A stretch of 64,000 nucleotides of DNA, taken from positions 620,001 to 684,000 of the forward strand of contig JAETXT010000012.1 in NCBI GenBank assembly GCA_019188255.1, read 5' to 3'. Shown here in pieces: positions 36,294 to 49,178 of this stretch; position 1 is the first letter of the stretch; every line of letters begins with the position of its first letter. This DNA is from Verticillium longisporum (lineage: Eukaryota; Ascomycota; Sordariomycetes; Glomerellales; Plectosphaerellaceae). The translations under genes were made by a program, and so were the position numbers. The notes under the pieces were generated by a model. The model was not told where the DNA came from. It was given only the letters and a program-made list of their open reading frames with translations, and made no database searches.

Positions 36294-36576
36294 TAACTCA
36301 CTAACCGATCTCGTCTAATTTTTGATCTAGATGACGCTGCGCGAAAACTGGCATTCCGCTTTAGTGCCAATCTGAAAACCCAAAAAACGTCCGGACTCTT
36401 GGTAGTGTCGAACACGAGTTGCAGGAGCATATTGATTCCCAATATTTGGGTGAACCTGGTGTCAATGGGTTGCCATAAACGAGGCCATTGACCATTGAGC
36501 TGTGCAGACCGGCAAACACGAAGGGTCAATGGTCCACAATGCTTCCGAACTTCTGCATAACGGGGAAAAGATGATC

Positions 36577-38557
36577 TCATTGACCATCTTGTTTTGCTTC
36601 CCTCGAAATAATTCCTTGAGGCACTTTCCAAGAACGTAGGTGTGGATATCGATCGTAGAACCCGTCTCCGAGCTTCCAGTTTGCCAGATTCGTGTTTTCT
36701 GCCTCAAGGCGCTGTGGGCTATTCAGCAACATCGGATCTGATGTTTCGATGTCCACAACCAGAAACTCGCCGATCGCCGATGATATCTCGTGGATCTCGT
36801 TGGGAGCCGTGTGATATATTCGTATGAAGTCTTCTCTAGCAGCTGGCCTGTTATCCACATTAGATATACGCACATCCTGGGATTGTGAAGAGCAGTGCTT
36901 TCAGACACTAACCAGGCTATGAGGTCCGCAGCATGGGGGTGTAGATGTTCAGCTGGAGTGGCGTTGGCCGCAACCAGGTTGGGAGGCTTAGAAACGCGTC
37001 TTCAGTTTGTAGTGCTTGCCACTGTCCGAGATATCAGCAAAGGCTGGCCAGGAAAACGGCACCTCGCTGCGTAGAGGCCTGCCAAATGAATACTTGGTGT
37101 TTGTGTAAGCAGCCTACCCTGAAAAAAAGATAGAGCACCCAATAGCCTGCAAGGTACTCGGAAGTTCTCCTTGCTCTTCGAAGAGGCTCCAAAAACATTT
37201 TCAGGTCGAGAGAAAGTGTATTCTGAGGGTCATCGAATAAGAAGTCGGATAGCTTTGGCGGCCCGACATGTTGCATGTTGACTCGAGTCCGTTCAATCAT
37301 GGCTTGTACTTTTATGTCCTGTGGCATATTAGGCGACGTGACCAGGGGTAGAATTTGGTGATGCCTTGGACCGTCGCTGGGGTTCGGGAAACAAAGGCTC
37401 AGGGGCGAGACGCACTGGCCAACGTAATTCTCGAGTAGTTCGAGGATGCTCAAATTTTCAGGATTAGGCATAGTGGTCTGATTTTCGTATGGTGTCGTTC
37501 CTCGCTGGAACGAGTTGTTGGTAGGATACGGTCGAGCGGCAAAGGTTCTTTGGTTGAGCTGGTCGCCCGAGGCGTCCTCATGAGAGCGAGTCCAGGATTC
37601 CCAAGTCGGTTCGAAGGGTCTTGTTTGTGATGGAACATGTTGTTGATGCGTGCGTTGCCATGAATCGTGGGACATTGTTGCCAAGGAGAACTCCATGCCA
37701 TCATCGGCGGAGCTGAGAAGAGAGGGACGATGAGAGCCCGAAGTGACAGTTGAGGTTGAGTGATCCACCGTGCTGTGTAAATGATCACGACCGCGGCTGC
37801 TTTCATGGCCCCGATGTTGGTCCTCTGGCATGATGAACATGCTATGCTGCGGTGCAGTAGATATGGCTTGGCCCGCCGCATCGTGTATCTGAGACATGTC
37901 GCTGTTGTCCCGGTCTGGGTCCGCGTCTGGGAGGGCATCGGCATACGGCGACTGACTCCCGTCGTGGCTTCCGGTGTAGCGGCTCGCCTGACCTGGTTGC
38001 AGCGGTTCGTCCGTGGTAGTTTGGCCTCCCTCTCGCGCCACGAGCATATCAAGCTGCGTGTCAATCTGTGAATCAGGTCTGGCAGAAAGCAAGTTGACAG
38101 TAGACGTTCGTCGAAGCTGCCGTTGGCGCAAGAGCAGCTGCTCCATTTCATCCCACAATGCATGCATCTGCTTGAGCTCGTCGTACAGCCGAAGATTCCG
38201 GGCAGCTAGCTGAGCTACGTCTGACTGGCCACCTTCTTTGAGCATACTGAGCTGGGCCTCGAGCTCTTCAATGTACTGCTTCTGACGTTTGCGATGTTCG
38301 CGCTGAGCCACTCTGTCGGTCAGACGTTTACGTTCTTTGCGTGCGCTCGCAGAGACTTCTCCCTCGTCAATTTCAACCGCCGTGGCAGTGGATTTTCCAG
38401 CCTGGAGCTGGACGGGTGTGCTGCTGAAGGATCTGGGAGGCTGTCGACGCGAGGACCGAGTGCGTGCGGCCACGGTTATGGGCTCTGGTTCCGAGCCAAC
38501 TTGGTTGCCGTCATGGGAAGTCTGCTGCTCCGCAGAAGTCATTACGCGCTTCGGCAT
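36577..38557 (-). pseudogene. bZIP transcription factor with DUF3425 domain, one-base frameshift
   Basis: Exons 38557-37118, 37021-36913 and 36847-36577; introns of 96 nt (GTAGGC/GACAG) and 65 nt (GTTAGT/AACAG). The N-terminal half has a basic region KERKRLTDRVAQREHRKRQK (about residues 74-93) and a short leucine zipper (IEELEAQLSMLKE). The C-terminal half matches DUF3425: LSDFLFDDPQNTLSLDLKMF, YWVLYLFFR|WQALQTEDAFL. Exon 2 is 109 nt and lacks one base for frame: text before LQLNI and after PHAADLIAW is in different phases. The shift maps to the G5 run at 36935-36939 (C5 on the coding strand). Family members are nuclear DNA-binding regulators. With the shift the protein stops early in DUF3425; if it is a sequencing error the gene is normal. 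Confidence 0.8.
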
Positions 38558-40900
38558 GATGACAGGACCTTCCTACCAATGCCGTAGAGCACGAAAATAA
38601 CGTTCAGGCAATGTGATGAAAATGGTGGCTTGTGGCGATGGTGGTGATGGTATTGAGCTGGGTGCCGGATAATGGCGTTGGCGTTGGCGTTTGTGCTTAT
38701 GGATCGGATTAAGGAGTTGGGATCATGAGCCTAGGACTGGTTGGGGGCATCGGTAGGGGGTAGGAAGGGAAAGAATCGACGCGTAAGACAGGGCGAGAAG
38801 GAGGCGGACGGGAGAAGGCTTAGCGAAGAGGGGCCCCTATAAAGCGCTTCCCGCCTCCCGCGGGAAGGAGAGGCTAAGGCTCAGGGACCAAGGGAACCAG
38901 GTGCCGAAGGTGCCCCGGTGTATCGTGCGTGCGTGCGTTCAAAGTGCGGCGTGCTGACAGTGATAGTGCCTCTTCCTTCCTTCCTGCTTCCAGTATCTGT
39001 TTGTCTGTCCGTGCCGAGGTGACTTGATGCTGCTTTGCACTGAAACGCTGAGTGGAGCGACGAGGGGTATGCGCAACTGGGGCAGCGGCGGTAGAGCTGC
39101 ACCTGCTGCACCTGCACCTGCACCTGCACCTGCACCTGCACCTACTCCAGTTCTGGCCCTTCCTTTCCGTCCTGACTAGGCTTCTGTCGCGATCCCGAGC
39201 ACGTTGTCACGGGGGAAGCCAATCGAGGCAGGGACCACCTGAACTGCCAAAATGGTAGAAGCCAACGAACCAGGCGAACAGGCAAACTGGCAAGGACAAC
39301 CCCCAAACGCACCTGCACAGCAATCCAGCAATCCAGCAATCCAATCCAACGGAGCGGGCAGGTGTGGACCGCCCAGTCGGCGGGGACAGGCGGCGCCATA
39401 TTTTCCGTGGTCCAAAGGGCGACTAACGAAGCCTCTTTACTTGTACTAAGCACTGAGTAAGATGCCTCTCCCTGCAAGCGTTTCATCTCTACGAGCTCCT
39501 GGTGCCGTGTCGTGCCCAGGTGTCCAGGTATCCTGCAAGACTTTGCGTTCTAGCCACCAAAACGGCACTTGCTACAAGCCCGACCTCCGACCTCCGATGG
39601 CCGATGCGGAGTCTCTCTATTCAGTCAAGCGCCGTGCGGTCATCTTTCTGCAATGGACATCGACAAGTTGTGCGTGTCAGATTCATGGCCTCATCACCTT
39701 ACTTGTTGGCTTGAGATTCACTCCCGATCTGACATTGGCTGGGATCAGTCTACAGAACCCAATCGAAATACCTATGGTCTATAATGTTACCGTCTCCTCC
39801 TGCCACGGTGCTCTTTCGCAGTGAACCAAGAGCCCGTCTGTCGTCAGAATGCTACTCTCTGCTTTTCAGGGAATGGTATGACGTCCTCTTTCTGAGCTTA
39901 GCGTCCACCCATCATATGAAGGCACGCAGTCGGAGTTGCCCAGTTGAGCCTCTAAACAACCGAGTCGCCACCTTGCCTGAGTTTCACTAACCACTCCGAA
40001 ATGATCTTAACCCCAGATACCTTGGGCGTGTCGTCACATCCATCACTGACTTTCTATAACTTCTCTGAGCTGGTGTTTTGAATTATGAGTCTATACTCAG
40101 AAGTCTTGGAACCCAATCCACCGGGCAATTGTGTGAACTGAGAACGGTTTTCTGAACATCCGAGTACTATCCAATACTATTTCAACCTACAAAAGGCTTG
40201 CGTGGACATGTCGAGTCCAGTCGGAAGTTGCCGACGGTCGTTCGAATGTATCGAGTTTCCTTGGCATGTCCACAGCGCCTTGACCCAGGTAAATCGTACG
40301 ACTAAGGATTCTGGACCAACACTCCTGCGAATATGGCAACGAATCTACCTGAGCGTCAAAGTAGCCATCCAAGCCAGCTGAAATGAGTGGCATTGTGCAA
40401 CTGGAGCTAGAGATGCCGTGTTCGAATCAGACAGCAACGTGATGCTGGCTTGCCTATGGTAAGGTAGGATTCTCCATGATTCAGGTTTCCTGGCATACGT
40501 GGCGCCATGCAGGCCAGAAGAAGACCGTGATCACGGATCCTGGGTCGTCGACATGTTTTCTTTGGTTGTAGATGAGCGACTGACTCGATGGCAGAGAACA
40601 GGGCCAAGGGTCGATGCCGGCCAGGGATATGTGCAGTCAGCGATGTTCAGTCTTTGAATTCCTCGATCGTTGATCGGGCTCAAAAGGTGCTGGCCCGCCA
40701 GGCTTTTGATGAACTCGCGGCTCATGACCTGGCGGGTGCCAGATAGACAGGCCATCCAGGGCAACATGAGACGACGACAGCCGTCAACAGAGGCCTTGGG
40801 TTGGGAAGTCCTTGGACACATGCTGAACAAGAGCTTGAGTCGCATGGCTGATACTGATTTCCCCGACAATCCCGCCGCGAGTGTAGACCAGAGCCCGGTT
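38558..40900. other. Intergenic with microsatellites, upstream of the bZIP gene
   Basis: No gene recognised. It includes six TGCACC units (39107-39142), a short AATCCAGC repeat near 39325, and GC-rich text, then the left flank of the large TIR element. Confidence 0.5.
39107..39142. repeat. (TGCACC)6 microsatellite
   Basis: Six perfect TGCACC units in the upstream region of the bZIP gene, about 550 bases from its ATG. A hexamer repeat of this kind varies readily in copy number. Confidence 0.9.
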
Positions 40901-40909
40901 AGGGCTGGC
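40901..40909. repeat. Left 9-bp target-site duplication
   Basis: AGGGCTGGC, repeated exactly at 49266-49274 on the other side of the large TIR element. Confidence 0.7.
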
Positions 40910-40995
40910 CGGGTTGCAGCTCAGAGGTATGAGACTCAAGTTCACCCCCCCCAATCCGGAGAAACCTCGGGGGGGGGGTAATAGTATGCATAATT
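40910..40995 (+). repeat. Left terminal inverted repeat
   Basis: Matches the inverted copy at 49179-49265, from GGTTGCAGCTCAGAGG to GCATAATT, with a few substitutions and one small indel. Confidence 0.85.
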
Positions 40996-42284
40996 CAAGG
41001 TATATAGGCCCTATGCATTAAGGATAGTACTATCTAGAAAAGGTAGTTTAAGCGAGTATAAGGGCAATATATCCTAAATATAAGCTAAGTATATATAAGA
41101 GTAGAAAAAAAAAAAAATTTCTTAATATAATATATTTCTTAATATATACTTAGTATAAGCGTAACGACGACCTCGCTTAATATAGACTCTTAATCTAACC
41201 TCTATAAAGAAGATATAAAAGACCTCTATAATATACTATACTAGAATAATTAGGAGCTTAAGGAAAACTAGTATAAGGCTAAAGATAATCGAAATAATAA
41301 GACTTTATTATATATAGAGGATATACTAAGTATATATTAATTATCGAATTAAAATAGAAGAGTCGCTAGAAGCCCGAGCCCTTCCCTAGAATTATCGTCT
41401 CCCGAATATATTAGAGGTAGTATATAAGTATAGTAAATTCCTACTTAGAGAGTAGCTTTCTAGGGTAAGTAGTACCCTATATATACCTAATATATACTAA
41501 ATATATACTAAGGATATACGAATACTCGAAAAGAAGATACCTCTACTATTATTCGTAAAGATTCGCTAAGCTTAGAAGCGAGCTTTATAATAATAGGCTT
41601 AGGAATAATAAAGAAATATAAAGTATTTATTATATTTTTATTAATCTTCTTAGGATTTAATTCGATTTATTAATATAAAGCTCTAGAATATAGGACCTTT
41701 AACTATTATTTAAGAAGTCTAAGATTACCTTAGTATTCTACTTTATCCTTATATATTAATAAGAGGAATCTTCTACTTTATTTCGTTTAAGTCTTAAATA
41801 GAGTATATAATTTAGGAGTAAGCGAATACGATAATATATAATATAAAGTAGATAGTAAGGGATATACCCCATATATACTAAGTATATACTAATTATATTT
41901 TAGATTAGCTTTTATTCTAGATTTAATTATTAAAAGATTTAAATAATTAGCCTCTAGCTTATTAATATAGATCCCTAGTATAGACGTATTTAGTATACCT
42001 CTTTATATTATACTAATATTAAATATTATAAGAATATATATTTAATATATATTTAGTATATACTAGACTATAATAGGGTTTCATTTAAGTCTTAATTCTA
42101 ATATCTCTAAAGCGAAGATAGAATGCCCTAGAGGCAGCCTAAGTTAATAAAAGCTAAATAAACTATTAAGATAGAGGGTTAATTTACTATAATCTAGAGG
42201 TCCTAGAATATTAAGAAGCTTTATTATAATAGGGATAAATTTACGTATAGAGGGTAATTAATTAAGTATATCGAGAGAGACTTA

Positions 42285-42342
42285 GTAAGTATATATACTA
42301 TAGATATATTATATATATACTAAATATATACTAATATCCTAG
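42285..42342 (+). other. Fossil intron-like interval
   Basis: GTAAGT donor, ACTAAT branch-like sequence and CCTAG end, 58 nt; interior TATATACTAAATATATACTAAT. One of several similar intervals in the element (others at 42826-42884 and 44033-44084 on +). Confidence 0.4.
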
Positions 42343-42825
42343 ATTATATATATTAGATATCTATATATTTATATATAAGAACTATAGTATATAACTTTCT
42401 ATATCCTACCCTAAATAAAGGTTTACTTTAGATACTTAAAGGCCCTCTATAGGAACTAGGGCCCTATTAGGGTTTAGGATAAATATAGCTATATAAATCG
42501 GATTAATAACCGCTAACCTTAATATAGTAAATACTAGCTATCTATATACTTAGTATATATAGAATATATCTTATATATATATAAAGCTTATACTATATAG
42601 GGTTTAATTATCTATCTAGCTAGGGCCGAGTTTGGATTTAGGCTTATAAAGTACGATTTAATTAATTTATACTTTATTTCATTTAACGGTTCCTATTTAT
42701 TATATTATTATACTAAGGAGACTATTTATATTACCTACTACTACCTAGGAATCTCCTATTAAGGTTAGAAGATTAGCTCGTCCTAAGGTTATCCTAGGAG
42801 CTAGGCATTATAAGCCTAATAATAA

Positions 42826-42884
42826 GTAAGAACCTATAATAGTATATACTTAACGTATACTTAACGTATACTTAACCTTTCTAG
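42826..42884 (+). other. Fossil intron-like interval with triple repeat
   Basis: GTAAGA donor, three tandem GTATACTTAAC-type units and a TTTCTAG acceptor, 59 nt. Confidence 0.4.
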
Positions 42885-44032
42885 GAAACCTTCTAGTAAA
42901 TCTAAACCTCCGGTTCTTAATATTATAATTCGGGTAAAATATACTCTAAGTAATTAATATTACCTTAAATTACGATAAGAGGGTTATAAGAATTATAAAG
43001 AAGGCTCGACTTATATCTTATCCTAATAATTATAATCTTCTTAGTAAATTAAATATAAATATATTCTATATATCTTTAGTATATACTAAGTTTATATTAT
43101 ATCTATTAGGTATATAATAAGAGTTCCTAATTAACTAAGAGTCCTCTAATAAGGCGAGATAGATTCGAGAGGTTATAGTTAAGGATAATAGAACGTTCTT
43201 CATTATATATATTATATATACCTACGCTATCGAATTCTTTAACTAGAAGGTACTATAATATAACCTCTCGTTTAAGATAGTATATAGTAAGACGACTATT
43301 TTTAGAATAAGTAGCTAGAAATCCGCTATTTCGCGTATATATATATATAGTATATAGTTAATATATACTATACTTTAATTAATACTTATAAACATTAGTA
43401 CCTTTATTTATTGCTTTATGAATATTAAAACGTAGTAGGGTTATTAAGAGGCTTTCTAGTAAGTATTTTATTAATTATTATAAGTAACGAATCGCCCTAT
43501 TAATTAGTAGTATATTAAGCTAAGGGTTAAGGATATAATCTTTAATCTTATAACTAATATAGATAGTAGATAGTATAGAGGTGAATGAGTATATATATTA
43601 TATATATATAGTATATACTAATAATATACTAGGTCTTAGAGAGTATCTATATCGTCTCGATATATCGAAAAGCTAGGAAGAATATCTCTAGTATATCCTT
43701 TACTTCTATAAAGTATATATTAACTATAACTTTAATAAGAAATACCGATAATACCTAGCTAGATACTATATCTAGAGGCTTTAGGAATCGAAAATATATA
43801 TAGAGTATCTATCGTATATCTATTATTTATACGAAATATTCCCTAAGCTAAGATCTTAGTTTTAGGGGAAGAAAAAGCCTTAGATTATTAATGCTCTAGT
43901 CCTAAACGAAAGCCTTATATTATAAGAAGCTTTAGCTATTATTAATAGAGATATTAATATAATAGAGTCTTCTTAGGCTAAGGATAATAGGGTTTCGGGT
44001 ATTAAATAGTCTTTATTAATTATAATATAAAA

Positions 44033-44084
44033 GTAAGTATATCCCTAATATATATATAGTATATATTTAATATATATTTTATAG
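44033..44084 (+). other. Fossil intron-like interval
   Basis: GTAAGT donor, TTTAAT branch-like site and TTTTATAG acceptor, 52 nt, with AGTATATA in the middle. Confidence 0.4.
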
Positions 44085-45060
44085 ACTTCGTTAATAAATC
44101 TTTAAAGAAGTTTAACGAGATTATATTCAACTTACCTCTAGTATTTGAATAAGATAGAGAAATATATTACGAACTATATATATATCCTAGTCTTTATTAA
44201 AAGCTAGGAAGTAGTAGTAGAAATAAGCTAAACGAAGAAAACGATTTCTATAATTACTATATAACTTAAATAACCTATATATAGACGATATATAAGGTAT
44301 AAACGAAGTATATATAGAGTATATATATAATTATAATTCCGAGGATCTTATTACGTTAATAAGGTAATCGACTCCTATAGCTTATAAAAGCTTACTAGCT
44401 CTATATATATAGAGTATATCCTTAATATATATAATAAATACGCTAGTTCCTAGTTTACTTAGTTTATATATATAGGATATATCCTTAATATATACTCGCT
44501 ACCTATTAATACTAAGTTTACTACTAATACTATAGCGATATATTAATAATATATTAAGAAATTAATAGCTTAGGGAGGAAAATATAAATATAACCCTAGA
44601 GCTTTAGATATTACGATATATATTAGAATAGGAGAAGCGGAAGCTTTAGGAAGTAGAGGAAATAATAGAACTATAACGCTAAATTATAATACTATGATAG
44701 CATTATCTTTAAATAGAGAGAGAAGAGTAGGATAATAATATTATATATTATATTTATATATATAAAGTATATACTATATATATTTCGTAAATATTATTAT
44801 ATTAATAGGGCTAACCTAAAACTATATTAAAATAAAGAAAAAATAACCCTCCGTATATACTAGGTATATACTATAAAGTAATAAATACTTAACTATAGTT
44901 AAGTATTAATTAGCTAGGATCTATCGAGATATAAAAAAAAAATTAGTCTTAGTATATACTACGTATATATATTACTTAACGTTAATAATGGTTAAGTTAG
45001 TACGAGTACTATAGCGAGTACTAGCCTTAGACTTACTAGCGGCCTTCTTAGGCTTCTTAG

Positions 45061-45112
45061 CTATATATATTTAGTATATATAGTATATAAATATAACTTA
45101 GAAAAAACTTAC
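45061..45112 (-). other. Fossil intron-like interval, minus strand
   Basis: On the minus strand GTAAGT ... TATACTAAATATATATAG, 52 nt. It is followed by GC-richer, exon-like text. Confidence 0.4.
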
Positions 45113-45679
45113 TAGGAGTCTTACTAAGATTGCGCTTAGGGCTATAAGGGTCGAATATCTATTATAATTAGTATATATAAAGTATATATCTAGGATATAT
45201 TATACTTATATGCTTATACTTAGTAGAGGAGGTATTAACTTCTATTATAGCGCTCTATAATTATATTAGTCTAGTATTCGTATATACTAAGTATATAGTA
45301 TACTAAAGTAATACTATAGGCGTAAAGGCGCTCGATATTAGCGCTTAGGGCGACTTAGCATTACTAGCAATAGAACCTTAGGGGGAGGTAACTTAGTTAT
45401 AGCTAATATAGGCATTACTAATACTATATATATATTTAATATATACTATTACTTAGTAGGACGTAAATAAATATTAATATAATATTTATTTTCGTATTTT
45501 CATATCCGGGCTAATTATTACTATTATAGGCTTAAGTATAATATAGCTAATAGGGGCATTATATATATATCTAATATATACTAGGACACTATACTAGGCG
45601 AAGATAAAGAGAATAATAATAATTTATATCGTAATAGAACCGAGTTCCCTAAATACTAGCGAAGGCATCGTCATTACGA

Positions 45680-45733
45680 CTATATATATAGTTAGTATAT
45701 ATATACTATATATTTTTCTTAGCCTATACTTAC
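45680..45733 (-). other. Fossil intron-like interval with TACTAAC
   Basis: On the minus strand GTAAGT, then the perfect branch sequence TACTAAC, then TATATAG, 54 nt. This is the most intron-like case in the element. Confidence 0.45.
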
Positions 45734-45971
45734 GCAATAGCCTCTAGCTTAGTAGTATAAACGTCGATAAAGTCGCTAAGGGCACTACGACTATTTATAA
45801 TTAGTATATATATAATATAGTTTAGGTATATATATACCCTAGCTCCTCTATAAACAAAGTACGACGCTAATTACCCTTAAGTATAAAACGCTTAAGGGCA
45901 TTCTAGCCCTAGATATACTCCTAAACTCTAAGATTAGAGTAAGAAGTATTAGCGGCTATATATATTACATA

Positions 45972-47831
45972 ACGTAATCCACAAGCGAGTGGTTCACCCA
46001 TGCGAGTGGTTCACTTCACCCCGACCCGACAAACATTCCGAGGAAAACCTCAACCCAAACGCCGTAAATCAATTAAAATCACTCCTCCTCGTCTTTTGCA
46101 GACGATGAGATAGCTACCTGACAAGTTCTCGCGTTGTGGCCGGTCTTCCCGCATACGCTACAGCATCGTTTCTTCGGCTGGGACCACGACGCGGGACCCG
46201 GGTTCTGCAGCGTTTCCTCTTTTATCTGGATATCTACTTCCTTCTGAGCAATCTTGTCCTGTCCCTCGCCTACAGCCATGCTTCCTCCTTCCCGGAGACG
46301 TAGCTTTTTGGCCCTCCGGCGTCGGCTTAGTGTAGCATTTTCCTCTCGAAGGATCATAACCTCTGACTTCAAAAGAGCGATCTGGTGCATAACACCCCGC
46401 GTCCCCTTCGCAAGATAGTCAACAGCATCTAAAATTGACGTTGGGGAGCTTCCCTGGTGGCGTGAGATTCGCCCTTTGATGAAGTCAGTCTGGGAACCTG
46501 CCTCGAGCAGGTTAGTGGGCGTCTTAGAGACCCAAGAATCACGCTCCCCGTGGGACGTCCCCGGAGGCGTCGTCGTCCTCAACCTCACATCCAGCTTTGA
46601 CAGGACTGTTTCCGGGTTATGGGGGACAAGCCCCGCTCCTCGAAAGCCTCCCTGGATGTTTTTTCTGTCATTGCTTGCTGAAATGCAGCCGAAAACGCCG
46701 GGAAGAAGTCCTCTTTGCTGATGTGCGTTGTACCCGCCCTCATCCTATCCTCGATTTGCCGACCGTATGCTTTCTTTAGTGGGCCAAAACACCCAACATC
46801 GAGAGGCTGGAGTAGATGTGACGAATGAGGAGGCATACAGAGTGTGATGATGTTGTTCTCCTTGCAGTAGAGTTCGAAGTCGACCGAGTGGTGACTTTCG
46901 TGGCCATCCAGGATCAGTAGGCGATAACCGCCCGAAGTACGGGACTTTGTATGCCTGTCAAAATGCCGAATCCATTCCAGACCAATATCATTCGTCGTCC
47001 AGCCGTTTGGAGATGTTGCGATTCTCCAGTCGCGAGAAATCGCGTCGTCCTGGTACCAGCTCGAGAGGTGGTACTTGCCCGAAACCACGATGAACGGCGG
47101 GACGGAGAAACCCAACGCGCCAACGCCCTGGATCACCGTAACCCATTCCCGGTTGCCTGGCTGCCTCATCTTCACATTGGACCGTCTTTCCGAACTGGTC
47201 ACGACCATTCCGTTGGCGATAACGCCCATCTGGAAGCCGGTCTCGTCAAAGTTGTACATGTCAGCCTCTTGGATGCCGTACTTGGCGATCATGTTATGCA
47301 CGAGGCGGAACCACGCGTTTATCGCGTCCGGATCTTCGCATTGGGCCCTCTTGTAGTCGTACTTGCGAAAGAAACGCGTCCGGAGCTCTGGTTGCCGTTT
47401 GACGAAGTTTGCGGCCCAGTTCTTCCCGACGCGTGGCGCGTCACGGTCGGCAAGCAGGCGATTCGCCATATCTCCGACCTCACCCAACCGGGGAGGGTAA
47501 GATCGCGCATCTAGGTCAAGGATATATTCGACAATAGTTTTCTCTTGTAGTACTGTTAATTTGGCAGAATTGGGCGGGCTTTCGCGTCGGGAGGGTTTGC
47601 CCTTCTGGCGTCGGAGGAGCGTCGTTAAGGGGACGGTGTAGATCCTCGCAGCACTCCGGGCGCTTAGGTTCGGGTCATTGTCCATAGCTTGGATAGCAAG
47701 GAATAATTGACCTTCTTTTGAAAGAGTCTCCATCGCGGGCGGAGGTGGAATCTGTAGAATTCAGGTGTAGGTCGTGGGCCCGGGCGAAGTGAACCACTCG
47801 CTTGGGTGAACCACTCGCTTGTGGATTACGT
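45972..47831 (-). mobile_element. Fot1/pogo-like DNA transposon, 1.86 kb, not RIPed
   Basis: Bounded by TA target duplications (45970-45971, 47832-47833) and TIRs beginning ACGTAATCCACAAGCGAGTG. Each TIR holds two direct copies of GCGAGTGGTTCAC, so the element has four. The base composition is that of normal genes and CA/TG are present, unlike the surrounding element. It therefore inserted after the host element had been mutated by RIP, or escaped RIP as a single copy. It codes for a DDE-type transposase on the minus strand and lies within one of the intron-like intervals of the host element. Confidence 0.9.
46079..47733 (-). pseudogene. Pogo/Fot1 DDE transposase, single frameshift
   Basis: The first frame (47733-46585, 382 aa) begins with a CENP-B/psq-like helix-turn-helix region and has the DDE_1 catalytic triad: D163 in NFDETGFQMG, D276 in LLILDGHESHHS and D312 in SHLLQPLDVGCF. 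The second frame (46588-46079) continues the family C-terminus with a coiled-coil stretch (ALLKSEVMILREENATL) and a CCHC zinc knuckle (CCSVCGKTGHNARTC). The two are out of phase by one base. The shift maps to the C4 run at 46631-46634 (G4 on the coding strand), where one base fewer than needed is present. If the shift is a sequencing error, the element encodes a complete transposase. Confidence 0.85.
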
Positions 47832-47978
47832 TATATATAAAGTATATACGAGAGATATACTATAGATATATACTTACTAGTATTAGTATATTCCTAGCGG
47901 AAATAGTAGCGGAGGGCGGGCTAGGACGAAAAAACCTTACTATATATAGAGCTAGCGCCGTTAATATCGATTATATAG

Positions 47979-48034
47979 CTATAGAGAAGAAGTTAAGTAT
48001 ATATTCAATATATATAGAATATATCTACTTATAC
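47979..48034 (-). other. Fossil intron-like interval, minus strand
   Basis: On the minus strand GTATAAG donor, ACTTAAC branch-like site and CTCTATAG acceptor, 56 nt, again with TATATTGAATATATAC text inside. Confidence 0.4.
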
Positions 48035-48172
48035 GCCCGAGTTAATGCGCAAGATATAAATACTAGCATTAAGACCTTTAGCATTTATAGCCGGGGTAAT
48101 AGTAGGAGCTAGTATATATTAAGTATATACCTAGTCTAAACCTCGTTTTTTTTAAACTTACTACTAGCCGAG

Positions 48173-48632
48173 TGTAACAACCAGAGGACCAGGTCAAAAG
48201 ACCCAAGGATAGCTAGGAAGGATGACACAGCCAAAGGGAGCGATAAGATAAGAACGGCTGGCACGCAGTCACGTGACCAGATCACCAGGAACGGTGATCC
48301 AAGAACATGGATCACCAACCTGTTAGGATCACCGTGATCCCCGATCCAACACGGAGAGGATCACGAACTAACAGTGAGCCATCCAACATAGGCTCACTAA
48401 CCAACACAACAAGGACAGGATGAACGGGTATATAAGGACGGGCATTCTGGACTTGTAGATACATTCTTTCTCACGACAGTGATCAATCTAAGTCTTACCT
48501 TGTATTCATTGTAACGAGTGCGCAACGCCTTACGACACCACATCGTCTCAGAGTCACAACCTAAGCTTCTGCTAACAGCAACCCTAACCCTCTGACAGTG
48601 TTCCCCTCTTCGGAAGCTGCCAGGTCGTAACA
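48173..48632. mobile_element. Solo LTR of a retrotransposon, 460 bp
   Basis: Begins TGTAACAACC and ends GGTCGTAACA (TG...CA with imperfect inverted ends), flanked by the 5-bp direct repeat CCGAG (48168-48172 and 48633-48637). It contains TATATAAGG near 48428, fitting a Pol II promoter, and has normal base composition. No internal retrotransposon region is present, so it arose by recombination between two LTRs. It sits in the RIPed host element and is itself not RIPed. Confidence 0.85.
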
Positions 48633-49178
48633 CCGAGTTCATAGTATCGCTATTATTAATATACTAGTTAATAGCTATATATATATATATTAAGTATATA
48701 TACTATATTATTACTAAGGGAGATATATATTAGCGGGATGCTAATTAACGTTAGGATTAAGGATAGGGCCTATTACGTTAGAACTTCGTCTCTATATATA
48801 TAATATATATACCCCCTTTACCGTAATAGTAACTAAAATCCGAGGGATTATTAGCGCTACGTACAGCGACGTTATCGTAGTTAGTAGGGTTAGATATACT
48901 TCTAAATATAAGTTAGTATATATATAATATAAGCTAGCTTTATACGTAACTTACGTACTAGTACGATTATCGATATACTAAGGGTATTTAGTATAGGCGG
49001 AGTTATATAGGGAGGAAAGTAGGAAATAAAAATTTTCACCTCCTAATATAAGTTCAGTATATACCTAACTAGTATATAATATAGACTAGGGGTAGGTCGA
49101 ATATAGGTCCTATATAATAAAATTATAGGACTATATTATAGTTCATTATTTATAATATACTATTAACTTATATTTTCT

